Positions 25,204-33,092 of a stretch of 33,092 bases of DNA are shown piece after piece. Where the stretch lies: assembly GCA_021442595.1 (NCBI GenBank), contig JABUST010000120.1, positions 1 to 33,092 on the forward strand, given 5' to 3'. The DNA comes from Lachnospiraceae bacterium (GTDB lineage Bacteria; Bacillota; Clostridia; Lachnospirales; Bianqueaceae). Made by a program: the position numbers and the translations under genes. Every line of letters begins with the position of its first letter. The first letter of the stretch is position 1. The notes below the pieces were generated by a model. The model was given only the letters and a program-made list of their open reading frames with translations, ran no database searches and was not told where the DNA came from.

Positions 25204-26718
25204 ATGTATCGCATCATGACTTCCGACGAGGCAGTCAGCCTGATCAAAGACGGCGACTGTATCTGCGTCAATTCCTTTGTGGGAATCGAGAACCCGGTGG
25301 AGCTTCACGAAGCCATCCATCGCCGTTTTCTGGCCAACGGCTCTCCCAACAATCTGACCATCGTATCCAGCGCCGGCTTCGGCATCTTCGATGAGAACAG
25401 AGCTGCCGAGGGCTACATCCGGGACGGCGCCGTAAGCCGCCTGATCTGCGGCCACTTCGGCTCCATGCCCAGCACCAAGCGTCTGGTCCTGGAGGATCGC
25501 TTCGAGGCCTACAACCTTCCCCTGGGCTGCATTTCCCATGCCATCCGGGCTCAGGCCGGCGGACTGCCCGGCGCCCTCTCCAAGGTGGGTCTGGACATCT
25601 TTGTAGACCCCGATCGGGAAGGCCCCGGCATCAACAACATCTCCAAGGACACCAGCTTCATCCGTCATATCGATGTAGACGGAGAGGACTTCCTTTTCTA
25701 CAGTCTGCCAAAGTTCAACATTGCCCTCATCAAGGGTACGGCAGCGGACTACAAAGGAAACATTTCCTTCGATGATATGTACATGTCCGGCGATGCCCTG
25801 TCCATATGTCAGGCAGTAAAGGCCAACAAGGGAAAGGTCATCGTGCAGGTGGATTATGTTCAGAGCACCCCCACCCGTCCCCGCAATGCCATCATTCCCG
25901 GCTGCTTCGTGGACGCCATCGTGGTATCTGCTCCCACCAAGCTTCCCACCGCCTACAAGGCCCTCACCGGCGACTTTGACATTCCCTATGACGAATGGGA
26001 CGACTGGAGCAAGCAGCTGGATGCCCTCACCAATCCCCGTCAGCAAAAGACAGACGCCGCCGCCAAGATCATCGGACGTCGGGCAGAGCGTGCTTTAAAG
26101 GCAGACAACATCGTCAACATCGGCATCGGACTGCCGGAGATGGTGTCCCGCTATGCCAGAAAATCCGGCATGATGGACCAGATCACCCTCACAGTGGAAT
26201 CCGGCGGCATCGGCGGTTTCCCTGCCTCCGGCACTGTCTTCGGCGCCATGATCGGAGCCACCTCCGTGAATGATATGTCCAACCAGTTCGATCTGTATGA
26301 CAACGGCGGTCTGGACATCTGCTTCATGGGTGCCTATGAGGTGGACAAATTCGGCAATGTGAATGCGCACCGCGGTCCCGGAGCCTATGCCGGCATCGGC
26401 GGCTTTGCCAACATCACCGCCAAGACTCCCACGGTGGTTTTCTGTCTGACCTTCAATACCAAGGGACTGGACGTATCCTATAAGAACGGACGGGTCACCA
26501 TCAACCAGGAGGGGTCCATTCCCAAGTTCGTGGAAAATGTGAAGAGCGTCAGCTTTTCCGCCAAGCGGGCCCTGGAGAACGGGCAGAAGGTCCTGTATGT
26601 CACCGAGCGCGGTGTGTTCCGTCTGACCCCCAACGGTCTGAAGCTCACAGAGGTCTATCCCGGTGTGGATACGGAGAAGGATATTCTCAGCCGTCTCCCC
26701 TTCCCTGTGGAGATCTGA
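25204..26718 (+). CDS. acyl-CoA:acetate/3-ketoacid CoA-transferase family protein (propionate CoA-transferase-like)
   Basis: IMTSDEAVSLIKDGDCICVNSFVGIENPVELHEAI, NIGIGLPEMVS, probable catalytic Glu in TVESGGIGGFPASGTVFGA; full-length alpha-beta single-chain type. Confidence 0.85.
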   Translation: MYRIMTSDEAVSLIKDGDCICVNSFVGIENPVELHEAIHRRFLANGSPNNLTIVSSAGFGIFDENRAAEGYIRDGAVSRLICGHFGSMPSTKRLVLEDRFEAYNLPLGCISHAIRAQAGGLPGALSKVGLDIFVDPDREGPGINNISKDTSFIRHIDVDGEDFLFYSLPKFNIALIKGTAADYKGNISFDDMYMSGDALSICQAVKANKGKVIVQVDYVQSTPTRPRNAIIPGCFVDAIVVSAPTKLPTAYKALTGDFDIPYDEWDDWSKQLDALTNPRQQKTDAAAKIIGRRAERALKADNIVNIGIGLPEMVSRYARKSGMMDQITLTVESGGIGGFPASGTVFGAMIGATSVNDMSNQFDLYDNGGLDICFMGAYEVDKFGNVNAHRGPGAYAGIGGFANITAKTPTVVFCLTFNTKGLDVSYKNGRVTINQEGSIPKFVENVKSVSFSAKRALENGQKVLYVTERGVFRLTPNGLKLTEVYPGVDTEKDILSRLPFPVEI

Positions 26719-26809
26719 TTCCGGGGTCACAGAACAACATGCGCCGGGCTTCATGTCCCGCAAAAGCTCATTTTCAATAACCATTCAAAATATCTGTTCA
26801 AAGCAAAAT

Positions 26810-26850
26810 AACCCCCGCCGGACTCACCAGAGCCCCGGCGGGGGTTTGTT
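26810..26850. terminator. terminator between the convergent CoA-transferase and CDF genes
   Basis: AACCCCCGCCGG (26810-26821) / CCGGCGGGGGTT (26835-26846) then TGTTGTCTT. Confidence 0.8.
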
Positions 26851-26868
26851 GTCTTAATGTTTCCTATC

Positions 26869-28053
26869 TTACAGATTTGCACTTCCCCGATCCACGGTGA
26901 TGACACAGAAGAAGTTCTCGTTGATCTTCTCCTTCACCAGAGAGTCCATCCGATTTCTGATCTCCTCATCCGTGTACCTGCAATCAAAGGGCACCGCCAT
27001 GTCGAAGATTACATTCGTATGGCTGTCTCCCCACACCACCCGGAAATCGTGGATGGTCACCTCTTCATGGATCTCCTGCACCAGCTTATGAATATCTTCC
27101 TTCAACCTATTGGTAGCGGGATCATCCGTAATGACAGGATCCATGTGGATGGTGGCGATGCAGCCCACCTCCTTCTGGAGCTTCTTTTCCAGGTTGTCGA
27201 TAACATCGTGAATGGTCAGAATGTCCGAAGAAGCCGGTACCTCCGCATGGAGAGAGATGATGCGCCGCCCCGGACCGTAATCGTGAACCATCAGGTCATG
27301 GCAGCCGATGATACAGGAATCATAGTTCAGCACCACCTGACGGATCTCTTCCACGAATTCAGGGTCCGGAGGAGTCCCCAGCAGGGGAGAGATGGTTTCC
27401 TTCATGGAGGTATAGCCTGCAATCAGAATGAACACAGACACCACACAGCCGGCATAACCATCAATGTTCACCCCAAAGAAATGGAAGATCAGGGAGGCCA
27501 GGAGTACGGCAGTGGTGGCGCCGCAGTCTCCCAGAGCATCGGCGGACACCGCCATCACCGTGGGGGAGTTGATCTGCTTTCCCACCTTGTGGTTGTAATA
27601 GGCCATATAAGCCTTCACCAGAATGGAGAACACCAGAATGCCTGCAGACAGCAGGGACCACTCCATATCCTGAGGATGGATGATTTTATTGAGGGATTCC
27701 CGGATCATACCGAGACCCATGGCAATGATGACCCCGGATACCAGCCCTCCGCTGAGATACTCAATGCGGCCGTGGCCGTAAGGATGATCTGCATCCGGCT
27801 TCTGGGAAGCCAGCTTAAAGCCCAGGAGAGCCACGATGGAGGAGCCGGCATCGGACAGGTTGTTGGCAGCATCTGCCGTCATGGATACGGAACGGCTGAT
27901 GCTTCCGGCTATGAATTTAAGAGTGGAAATGAGCAGGTTGAGGAAGATTCCCACCATGCTGGTCAACGTGCCGTACAGTTCTCTCTTCCTGGAGATTGGA
28001 AGATCTTCCTTTACGAAGATCCTGGCAAGCAATGTAATCATGTAAGTTGACAT
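26869..28053 (-). CDS. cation diffusion facilitator family transporter
   Basis: SVSMTADAANNLSDAGSSIVALLGFKLASQKPDADHPYGHGRIEYLSGG, C-terminal CDF dimerisation-like domain. Confidence 0.9.
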   Translation of the reverse strand: MSTYMITLLARIFVKEDLPISRKRELYGTLTSMVGIFLNLLISTLKFIAGSISRSVSMTADAANNLSDAGSSIVALLGFKLASQKPDADHPYGHGRIEYLSGGLVSGVIIAMGLGMIRESLNKIIHPQDMEWSLLSAGILVFSILVKAYMAYYNHKVGKQINSPTVMAVSADALGDCGATTAVLLASLIFHFFGVNIDGYAGCVVSVFILIAGYTSMKETISPLLGTPPDPEFVEEIRQVVLNYDSCIIGCHDLMVHDYGPGRRIISLHAEVPASSDILTIHDVIDNLEKKLQKEVGCIATIHMDPVITDDPATNRLKEDIHKLVQEIHEEVTIHDFRVVWGDSHTNVIFDMAVPFDCRYTDEEIRNRMDSLVKEKINENFFCVITVDRGSANL

Positions 28054-28149
28054 CCATCGGGCAGACAGAAAAGAACGACCTCACCAAACATCACCGCCCG
28101 CCGGATCCGTCGGACAGATAAGGGCATGCTGCGCTCATCAAAAGAAAAC

Positions 28150-28169
28150 GCCCGGTGAATTCACCGGGC
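28150..28169 (-). terminator. palindromic terminator for the MATE gene
   Basis: GCCCGGTGAATTCACCGGGC perfect 20-bp palindrome followed on the minus strand by GTTTTCTTTT. Confidence 0.65.
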
Positions 28170-28240
28170 ATTATCTGCCTTATGGAAAACTCCCTTAAGA
28201 ATTCCTGCTATTGTAATGGAAAAATCTCGGGCTTTCAACA

Positions 28241-28280
28241 AAGTTAGTCATAACTTCAGGCAGTTAGTCACAACTTCAGG
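28241..28280. repeat. 20-bp direct tandem repeat, 2 units
   Basis: aagttagtcataacttcagg / cagttagtcacaacttcagg. Confidence 0.85.
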
Positions 28281-28341
28281 TATTTATTTCCACATCAGGC
28301 CGGTCAGATATCATGTTGTGAAACGGCCTCCGGCATCCTTT

Positions 28342-29733
28342 TCAGGTATCTGCTTCCGTTTTTTCCTCCTGTCTGGCAATGCAGCGCTTAAGCCAGTTGC
28401 CTCTCCGGTAGTAGATAATAAAAATCAGTCCGGTAATGCCCCAGCTGATGGGCCAGCTGAGAGACACGGTAAAGAGGGTATGGAACCGGGGAACCAGACC
28501 CAGCAGAACTCCCAGCCTCAAGCCGCAGACACAGGAAACTGTCAGGATCATAGGCCGGAGAGACTCGCCGCAGGCACGGATGGATTTGGGCAGCAGATTG
28601 CTGAATACATTGGTCAGGTTGGCCAGGGCGAGGGTAAACAGCAGGGTGGTTCCTGCCTCTATGACGGCGGAATCTCCGTTAAAGATGCCGATGATCTGCG
28701 GACAGTACAGACAGATAACCAGCACCGCCGCAGATATGGTACCCAGGTTCATAAAGATACCTGTCCGGACGATCTTTTTGACCCTGTCATACTGCCGGGC
28801 CCCGAAGTTCTGTCCCACCATGGTACTGACAGACACGGCATAGGACATCTGGATCATATACATAATGCCATCCACCCGCAGCACGGCGGCCCAGGCGGCA
28901 ATGGCTGCTGTATGAAAACCATTGATGACTGTCTGGGCAATGAGATTCGTCCCGGAATAACACAGGGACTCCATGCAGGAAGGAAAGCCGATACGCACCA
29001 TTTCCTTCAGATTAGACCAATCTATGGCCGTCTTTCGTATCTCATATCGATAGGAAGCCTTCGTCTTCATAAGGATCGCCATGACCAAGACTGCGCTGAT
29101 GATCTGAGACATGACCGTAGCCACCGCTACGCCGAACACACCTAAGCGGAGTCCCAGCACAAAGATCAGGTCCAGGATCACATTCATGATGCTGGTAATG
29201 ATCAAAATAAACAGAGGCGTCCTGGAATTGCCGATGGCCCGCAGGACTCCGGTCCCGGTGTTATACAGGAGACTGGCGGTTGCACCTATGAAATAGACCT
29301 GCATGTAGGTGACGGAATCATTCAGTATCTCCTCCGGAACCCGGGTCATAGCCAGCACCGGTCTTGCCAGCAGGATGCCCACCAGGGTCAGAATGACACC
29401 ACCCACCAGAGATGCGGCGATGGCTGTATGTACGGCCTTCTCTACTCTCTTCTCGTCGCCGGCCCCAAACCACTGGGCAATGACCACGGAGGCTCCGCCG
29501 GAAATGGCCACGAAAAGACTGTTCAGCAGGGTGGATACCGTGGTGGTGGCTCCCACCGCCGCCAAAGCGTCCGCGCTGACGGCCCTGCCCAGCACGATGG
29601 CGTCCACCAATGAATACATCTGCTGAAAAACAGCCCCCAGCAGAATGGGGAGGGAGAAAACGAGGATCTTTTTCCAGATGACACCCTGCAGAAGATCCAC
29701 CTCTGCCCTTTTGTTATTGCTCAATAGCTTCAT
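28342..29733 (-). CDS. MATE family efflux transporter
   Basis: KKILVFSLPILLGAVFQQMYSLVDAIVLGRAVSADALAAVGATTTVSTLLNSLFVAISGGASVVIAQWFGAGDE. Start MKLLSNN at 29733. Confidence 0.92.
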   Translation of the reverse strand: MKLLSNNKRAEVDLLQGVIWKKILVFSLPILLGAVFQQMYSLVDAIVLGRAVSADALAAVGATTTVSTLLNSLFVAISGGASVVIAQWFGAGDEKRVEKAVHTAIAASLVGGVILTLVGILLARPVLAMTRVPEEILNDSVTYMQVYFIGATASLLYNTGTGVLRAIGNSRTPLFILIITSIMNVILDLIFVLGLRLGVFGVAVATVMSQIISAVLVMAILMKTKASYRYEIRKTAIDWSNLKEMVRIGFPSCMESLCYSGTNLIAQTVINGFHTAAIAAWAAVLRVDGIMYMIQMSYAVSVSTMVGQNFGARQYDRVKKIVRTGIFMNLGTISAAVLVICLYCPQIIGIFNGDSAVIEAGTTLLFTLALANLTNVFSNLLPKSIRACGESLRPMILTVSCVCGLRLGVLLGLVPRFHTLFTVSLSWPISWGITGLIFIIYYRRGNWLKRCIARQEEKTEADT

Positions 29734-29845
29734 CTCTCTACCTTCTGTCTGTGAAAAGCTTGCATATTCTTTCCACAGAAAACAATGTATCACCGGCACC
29801 GCCCAAAAGCAAACCTTTTTTACAAGGTGTTAAAAACTCTCTCAT

Positions 29846-29937
29846 CCTGCCGGTTCCCAAATTCTTCCCCTGCCTGTTCCCGTCTTTTCACCTTGCCGGT
29901 TTCTGAATACTCACCTTACCGGTCCCCGACTTCTCTC
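29846..29937. repeat. degenerate 23-bp tandem repeat, 4 units
   Basis: Units at 29846, 29869, 29892, 29915: cctgccggttcccaaattcttcc / cctgcctgttcccgtcttttcac / cttgccggtttctgaatactcac / cttaccggtccccgacttctctc. Confidence 0.7.
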
Positions 29938-29953
29938 CTACACAAATTTCATA

Positions 29954-29983
29954 TTACGCACTGGAGGAGTTATAAGCTATAAT
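29954..29983 (+). promoter_or_regulatory. predicted luxS promoter
   Basis: TATAAT at 29978-29983; weak -35 TTACGC at 29954-29959 (18-bp spacer). Confidence 0.45.
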
Positions 29984-30034
29984 AGGAAACACACTCTCAT
30001 AAGAAGCCTGCGCCGCTTAAGAAATCCGTACTTC

Positions 30035-30142
30035 CATATCTCATAGTACAGCTTGCGCGAACCCCACCGGCATATCTCATGGTACAGCTTACGCAAACCC
30101 CACCGGCATATCTCATGGTACAGCTTGCGCAAACCCCACTGC
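30035..30142. repeat. 36-bp tandem repeat, 3 abutting units, upstream of luxS
   Basis: catatctcatagtacagcttgcgcgaaccccaccgg / catatctcatggtacagcttacgcaaaccccaccgg / catatctcatggtacagcttgcgcaaaccccactgc. Confidence 0.93.
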
Positions 30143-30168
30143 CATTTCACTTAGGAGGAACATACATC

Positions 30169-30684
30169 ATGGATCTCATCCCCAGCTTTCAGGTAGACCA
30201 CACCCGCCTTGTCCCCGGCATCTACGAGTCCCGGGTGGACACTCTGGGCAGCGAGTACGCCACCACCTTCGACATCCGCATGAAGACCCCGAACCTGGAG
30301 CCTGTCATCCATGCCAACGCCATGCACACCATCGAGCATGTGGTGGCCACCTTCCTCAGGAATGATCCCGAATGGAAGGACCGCATCATCTACTGGGGCC
30401 CCATGGGCTGCCTCACCGGCTGCTATCTCATCGTCAAGGGCCGTCCCGCTCCTCAGGAGCTGCTGCCCCTGATGCTCCGTGCCTTCGAATTCTGCGCCGC
30501 TTATGATGACGTAGTCCCCGGCACTGCCCCCATCAATTGCGGAAACCACCTTTTCCACGACCTCCCCATGGCCCGCTATGAGGCCGCCCGCTATGTGGAT
30601 ATCCTGAAGACCTCCCCCTGCTTTGACTATCCCACCGTAGACCGCATTACCACGGAAAAAGGCCAAACCTTCTACGACTCCTGA
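30169..30684 (+). CDS. luxS: S-ribosylhomocysteine lyase
   Basis: HTIEH zinc motif, GPMGCLTGCYLI, CGNHLFHDLPMARYEA. ATG at 30169 preceded by TTAGGAGGAACATACATC. Confidence 0.93.
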   Translation: MDLIPSFQVDHTRLVPGIYESRVDTLGSEYATTFDIRMKTPNLEPVIHANAMHTIEHVVATFLRNDPEWKDRIIYWGPMGCLTGCYLIVKGRPAPQELLPLMLRAFEFCAAYDDVVPGTAPINCGNHLFHDLPMARYEAARYVDILKTSPCFDYPTVDRITTEKGQTFYDS

Positions 30685-30735
30685 TATTTCATCCGCTCCC
30701 TCGAAGACCGGGTCTGCATCGCCTCCGCTTTCCCT

Positions 30736-30790
30736 CGTCCTTTCATCGGGCTTTCACCGTCCTTCCATCGTCCTTCCATCGTCCTTCCAT
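30736..30790. repeat. 11-bp tandem repeat, 5 units (last 3 identical)
   Basis: cgtcctttcat / cgggctttcac / cgtccttccat x3. Confidence 0.88.
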
Positions 30791-30808
30791 CCAATTGATT
30801 GAACCAAA

Positions 30809-31429
30809 ATGAACAAGAAATCAACACTGATCTATCAGGACGACGGTGTCACGCCTCTCCTGCCCGGCAAGCACCGGAAGCAATGCCCTCTTCCCTCCAA
30901 AGGAAAGAGCCTTCCGGAGGCCGGCCCGGACTACACGGTCCTGGATCTGGAGACCACCGGCCTCCAGAAAAAGCGCCATGAGATCATAGAGATCACCGCC
31001 CTGAGGGTTCGGGGAAATGTCATCACCGACGTATTCACCACCCTTGTGAAGCCCGTCAATCCTCCGGAGGCATTCATCACGGATCTCACAGGGATAACCG
31101 GGCGCATGCTGTCCGGCGCCCCTCCTCTGGAAAAAGTATTGCCCTCCTTTCTCGACTTTCTGGGGGACGACCTGCTGATGGGCTACAACATTCCCTTCGA
31201 TCTGGGCTTCCTCAATGCAGAATGCATCACCTTCTGCGACCGCCTCATCACCAATGACTATGTGGACGTCATGCGTGTGGCTAAGCGCTGTCTTCCGGAG
31301 CTTCAGCACCATCGTCTGACAGATGTGGCTTCCTGCCTGGGTCTCAGCACCGCAGGCGCCCACCGGGCCGAATCCGACTGCCGCATGACTCACCTGTGTT
31401 ATCAGAAATTGAAAGATAAAACTGCTTGA
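30809..31429 (+). CDS. DnaQ-like DEDDh 3'-5' exonuclease
   Basis: VLDLETTGLQKKRHEIIEITALRV, MGYNIPFDLGFLN, HRAESDCRMT. Confidence 0.85.
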   Translation: MNKKSTLIYQDDGVTPLLPGKHRKQCPLPSKGKSLPEAGPDYTVLDLETTGLQKKRHEIIEITALRVRGNVITDVFTTLVKPVNPPEAFITDLTGITGRMLSGAPPLEKVLPSFLDFLGDDLLMGYNIPFDLGFLNAECITFCDRLITNDYVDVMRVAKRCLPELQHHRLTDVASCLGLSTAGAHRAESDCRMTHLCYQKLKDKTA

Positions 31430-31502
31430 ACAGGCATCCCCATAATGACTTACAGAAAAGACTTCATACCTGTCTCATCTCCATTGACAGGCTGCGAACA
31501 CA

Positions 31503-31543
31503 AAAAGGGACATGAAGGAGTTCTCCTCCTGCATGTCCCTTTT
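31503..31543. terminator. terminator after the exonuclease gene (probably bidirectional)
   Basis: AAAAGGGACATG...CATGTCCCTTTT with inner AAGGAG/CTCCTT-like pairing. Confidence 0.75.
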
Positions 31544-31695
31544 ATGTTATTCGGTTTCTGAAACCATTCTCCCCAACAGAATCTCCAACAGACTCTCTTT
31601 CGGATAAATTGCCGGCATCACCGGCAAAATATCCGCCGGAATGGCTGTCAGATCCATTGATAGGCTATTGATGGACCCCTGTCAGAAGAGATGCT

Positions 31696-32502
31696 TTACA
31701 GCAGCTCTTTCTTTTTCTTCTCGAATTCCTCTTCCGTGATGGCCCCCTTGTCCAGCAGATCCTTAAAAGCTGCGATTGCTTGCGCTGCTTTCAGAGCCTT
31801 CGCCTCCGGGCTGATACCCACACACTTCACAGCATCCATACACTGTTTGATGTATGCCACCATACCGTCCATGATTTCATTATCCACCGTGGCATGATCA
31901 AAGGTAAAGCTGTTCTCATTGAAGAAGTTGCTCTCCCTGTTGTTCATAAGACCTGTGGAGGTCTCAAACTGCAAATATCCAATGGTCGTCTTGGTGTGTT
32001 TATACTGAAGTCCCACCACATCCCGGTAGTAGATGGTCTTTTCTCCATCCGTCACATTCCCGGTAATAAGGGAGCCCAGAGATGCGTCCACTGTGATGAC
32101 ACATTTTTCCGGATAGATATCAATACTTCTTCCCATACAGCCATCCACATGGTATACGACCCCTCTGCCGTCTCTGGGATGATAATCCTCAATCCGACTT
32201 CCCATGAGACGGTTCTGCAGCTGAGCAGCAGGCCCTTCTTCCTCCTGTCTCCGCTGAAATGCGGCCAGCATAGTCTCCAGATAGGACCTGACTTCGCTCT
32301 TGGTCTGCTGGGGCCATCCGCAGCCTTCGGCAGCCCGGTCCAGCTTCTCCTCCGCAGCATCCTTCTGTCCGGCATTGGCCACGTCCACCAGATGCCTGAA
32401 TCCGGCCATACACTTGTCGCATACATTATAATGATTGACTTCCGGAAGGAAATTGCCTCCGAGGATCCCTGTTTTATTTCCGCACATGCTGCATTTTGCC
32501 AT
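31696..32502 (-). CDS. zinc-finger (DUF4428-like) protein with C-terminal SHOCT-type motif
   Basis: N-terminal CSMCGNKTGILGG...NVCDKCM; C-terminal LKAAQAIAAFKDLLDKGAITEEEFEKKKKELL. Confidence 0.78.
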   Translation of the reverse strand: MAKCSMCGNKTGILGGNFLPEVNHYNVCDKCMAGFRHLVDVANAGQKDAAEEKLDRAAEGCGWPQQTKSEVRSYLETMLAAFQRRQEEEGPAAQLQNRLMGSRIEDYHPRDGRGVVYHVDGCMGRSIDIYPEKCVITVDASLGSLITGNVTDGEKTIYYRDVVGLQYKHTKTTIGYLQFETSTGLMNNRESNFFNENSFTFDHATVDNEIMDGMVAYIKQCMDAVKCVGISPEAKALKAAQAIAAFKDLLDKGAITEEEFEKKKKELL

Positions 32503-32520
32503 GATACTGCTCCTTTCCGG

Positions 32521-32988
32521 TTAGAAATCTTCACCCGGGCACATGGCAAAGAACACATACCCGTCCACAACTTCTCCTACTGTCTCTTCTGCTTCGGTGC
32601 AGATGTTCCAGCGGGGATCCGCCAGATCATTCAATGTCTGCAGCAGCGCCTCCGGATCCTCCGTTTCAAACACGTAGCACACAAGGGGCACCGTTCCGAT
32701 CCAGGGCATGATCATATAACCTTTGGTAAACCCGGTCACCTCTCCGGAAAAACCGCTTAGCCATCCTTCTGTCACCTCTGCGGTGCCGCAGCTGTAGCCA
32801 CTGACGGACTCCTCCGCCATGGCTTCCGCCACAGCAGCCAGGTCCTGACCGGCTTTTACTCCTTTTTTGAACTCCGCCAGCAGCTTGGTGCCGGTGGTGT
32901 TTGCTTCCGGTTCCGTTTCCTTGTTTCCGCAGCCCATGAGGCTAAGGCACACAGCTGCACACAGTATCCATACACATACTTTTTTCAT
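32521..32988 (-). CDS. putative lipoprotein
   Basis: MKKVCVWILCAAVCLSLMGCGNKET lipobox. ATG at 32988 overlaps the upstream stop (TGATG); the track's 32991 start is TTG. Confidence 0.75.
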   Translation of the reverse strand: MKKVCVWILCAAVCLSLMGCGNKETEPEANTTGTKLLAEFKKGVKAGQDLAAVAEAMAEESVSGYSCGTAEVTEGWLSGFSGEVTGFTKGYMIMPWIGTVPLVCYVFETEDPEALLQTLNDLADPRWNICTEAEETVGEVVDGYVFFAMCPGEDF

Positions 32989-33092
32989 CAAACTTCATCC
33001 TTTCTTTTGAATCCTTTTATCAGCTCTCTGAAGAGCATTCTTCCCCGGTGATAGATTAAAGCTGCTCCTATCAGGCAAAGGGCTGTCAGCGC
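32988..33092 (-). CDS. C-terminal fragment of a probable membrane protein (5' end outside window)
   Basis: Open frame to the window edge: ALTALCLIGAALIYHRGRMLFRELIKGFKRKDEV*, stop TGA at 32988-32990 overlapping the next ATG. Confidence 0.5.
   Translation of the reverse strand, partial: ALTALCLIGAALIYHRGRMLFRELIKGFKRKDEV

Noticed and set aside
30035-30142. Possible CRISPR array (36-bp repeats)
   Set aside because: Units abut directly with no spacers, and no cas genes are present.

Overview
GC-rich chromosomal window, probably from a Firmicute of the class Clostridia (judged from gene content and order). Positions 1-11956 are a long minus-strand, mostly housekeeping block: miaB (partial), ispH, cmk, a BaiN/HI0933-type flavoprotein, an RpiR regulator, an RluB-like pseudouridine synthase, scpB, scpA, an NlpC/P60 SH3 protein, a pullulanase fused in frame to a HAD phosphatase, and a SAM methyltransferase. 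Next come a solitary tRNA-Trp with its own promoter and terminator, a large two-TM PQQ-propeller protein, a zinc-ribbon membrane protein and tex. An AT-rich two-gene insert (small secreted peptide plus lipoprotein) follows. After it lies a divergent redox locus: GGGtGRT protein plus NifU-like scaffold on the minus strand, facing a four-subunit 2-oxoacid:ferredoxin oxidoreductase plus CoA-transferase on the plus strand. The right part holds a CDF transporter, a MATE exporter, luxS, a DEDDh exonuclease, a SHOCT/zinc-finger protein and lipoproteins. Strongest second-look items: (1) the pullulanase-HAD fusion; (2) the GGGtGRT/NifU pair divergent from the oxidoreductase/CoA-transferase operon; (3) four unrelated short tandem-repeat arrays (20 bp x2, 23 bp x4, 36 bp x3, 11 bp x5) in the non-coding gaps around MATE-luxS-exonuclease; (4) the AT-rich secreted peptide/lipoprotein pair. 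No CRISPR array, transposase, integrase or recognisable defence system was seen. All family names come from reading motifs by eye, without database searches.
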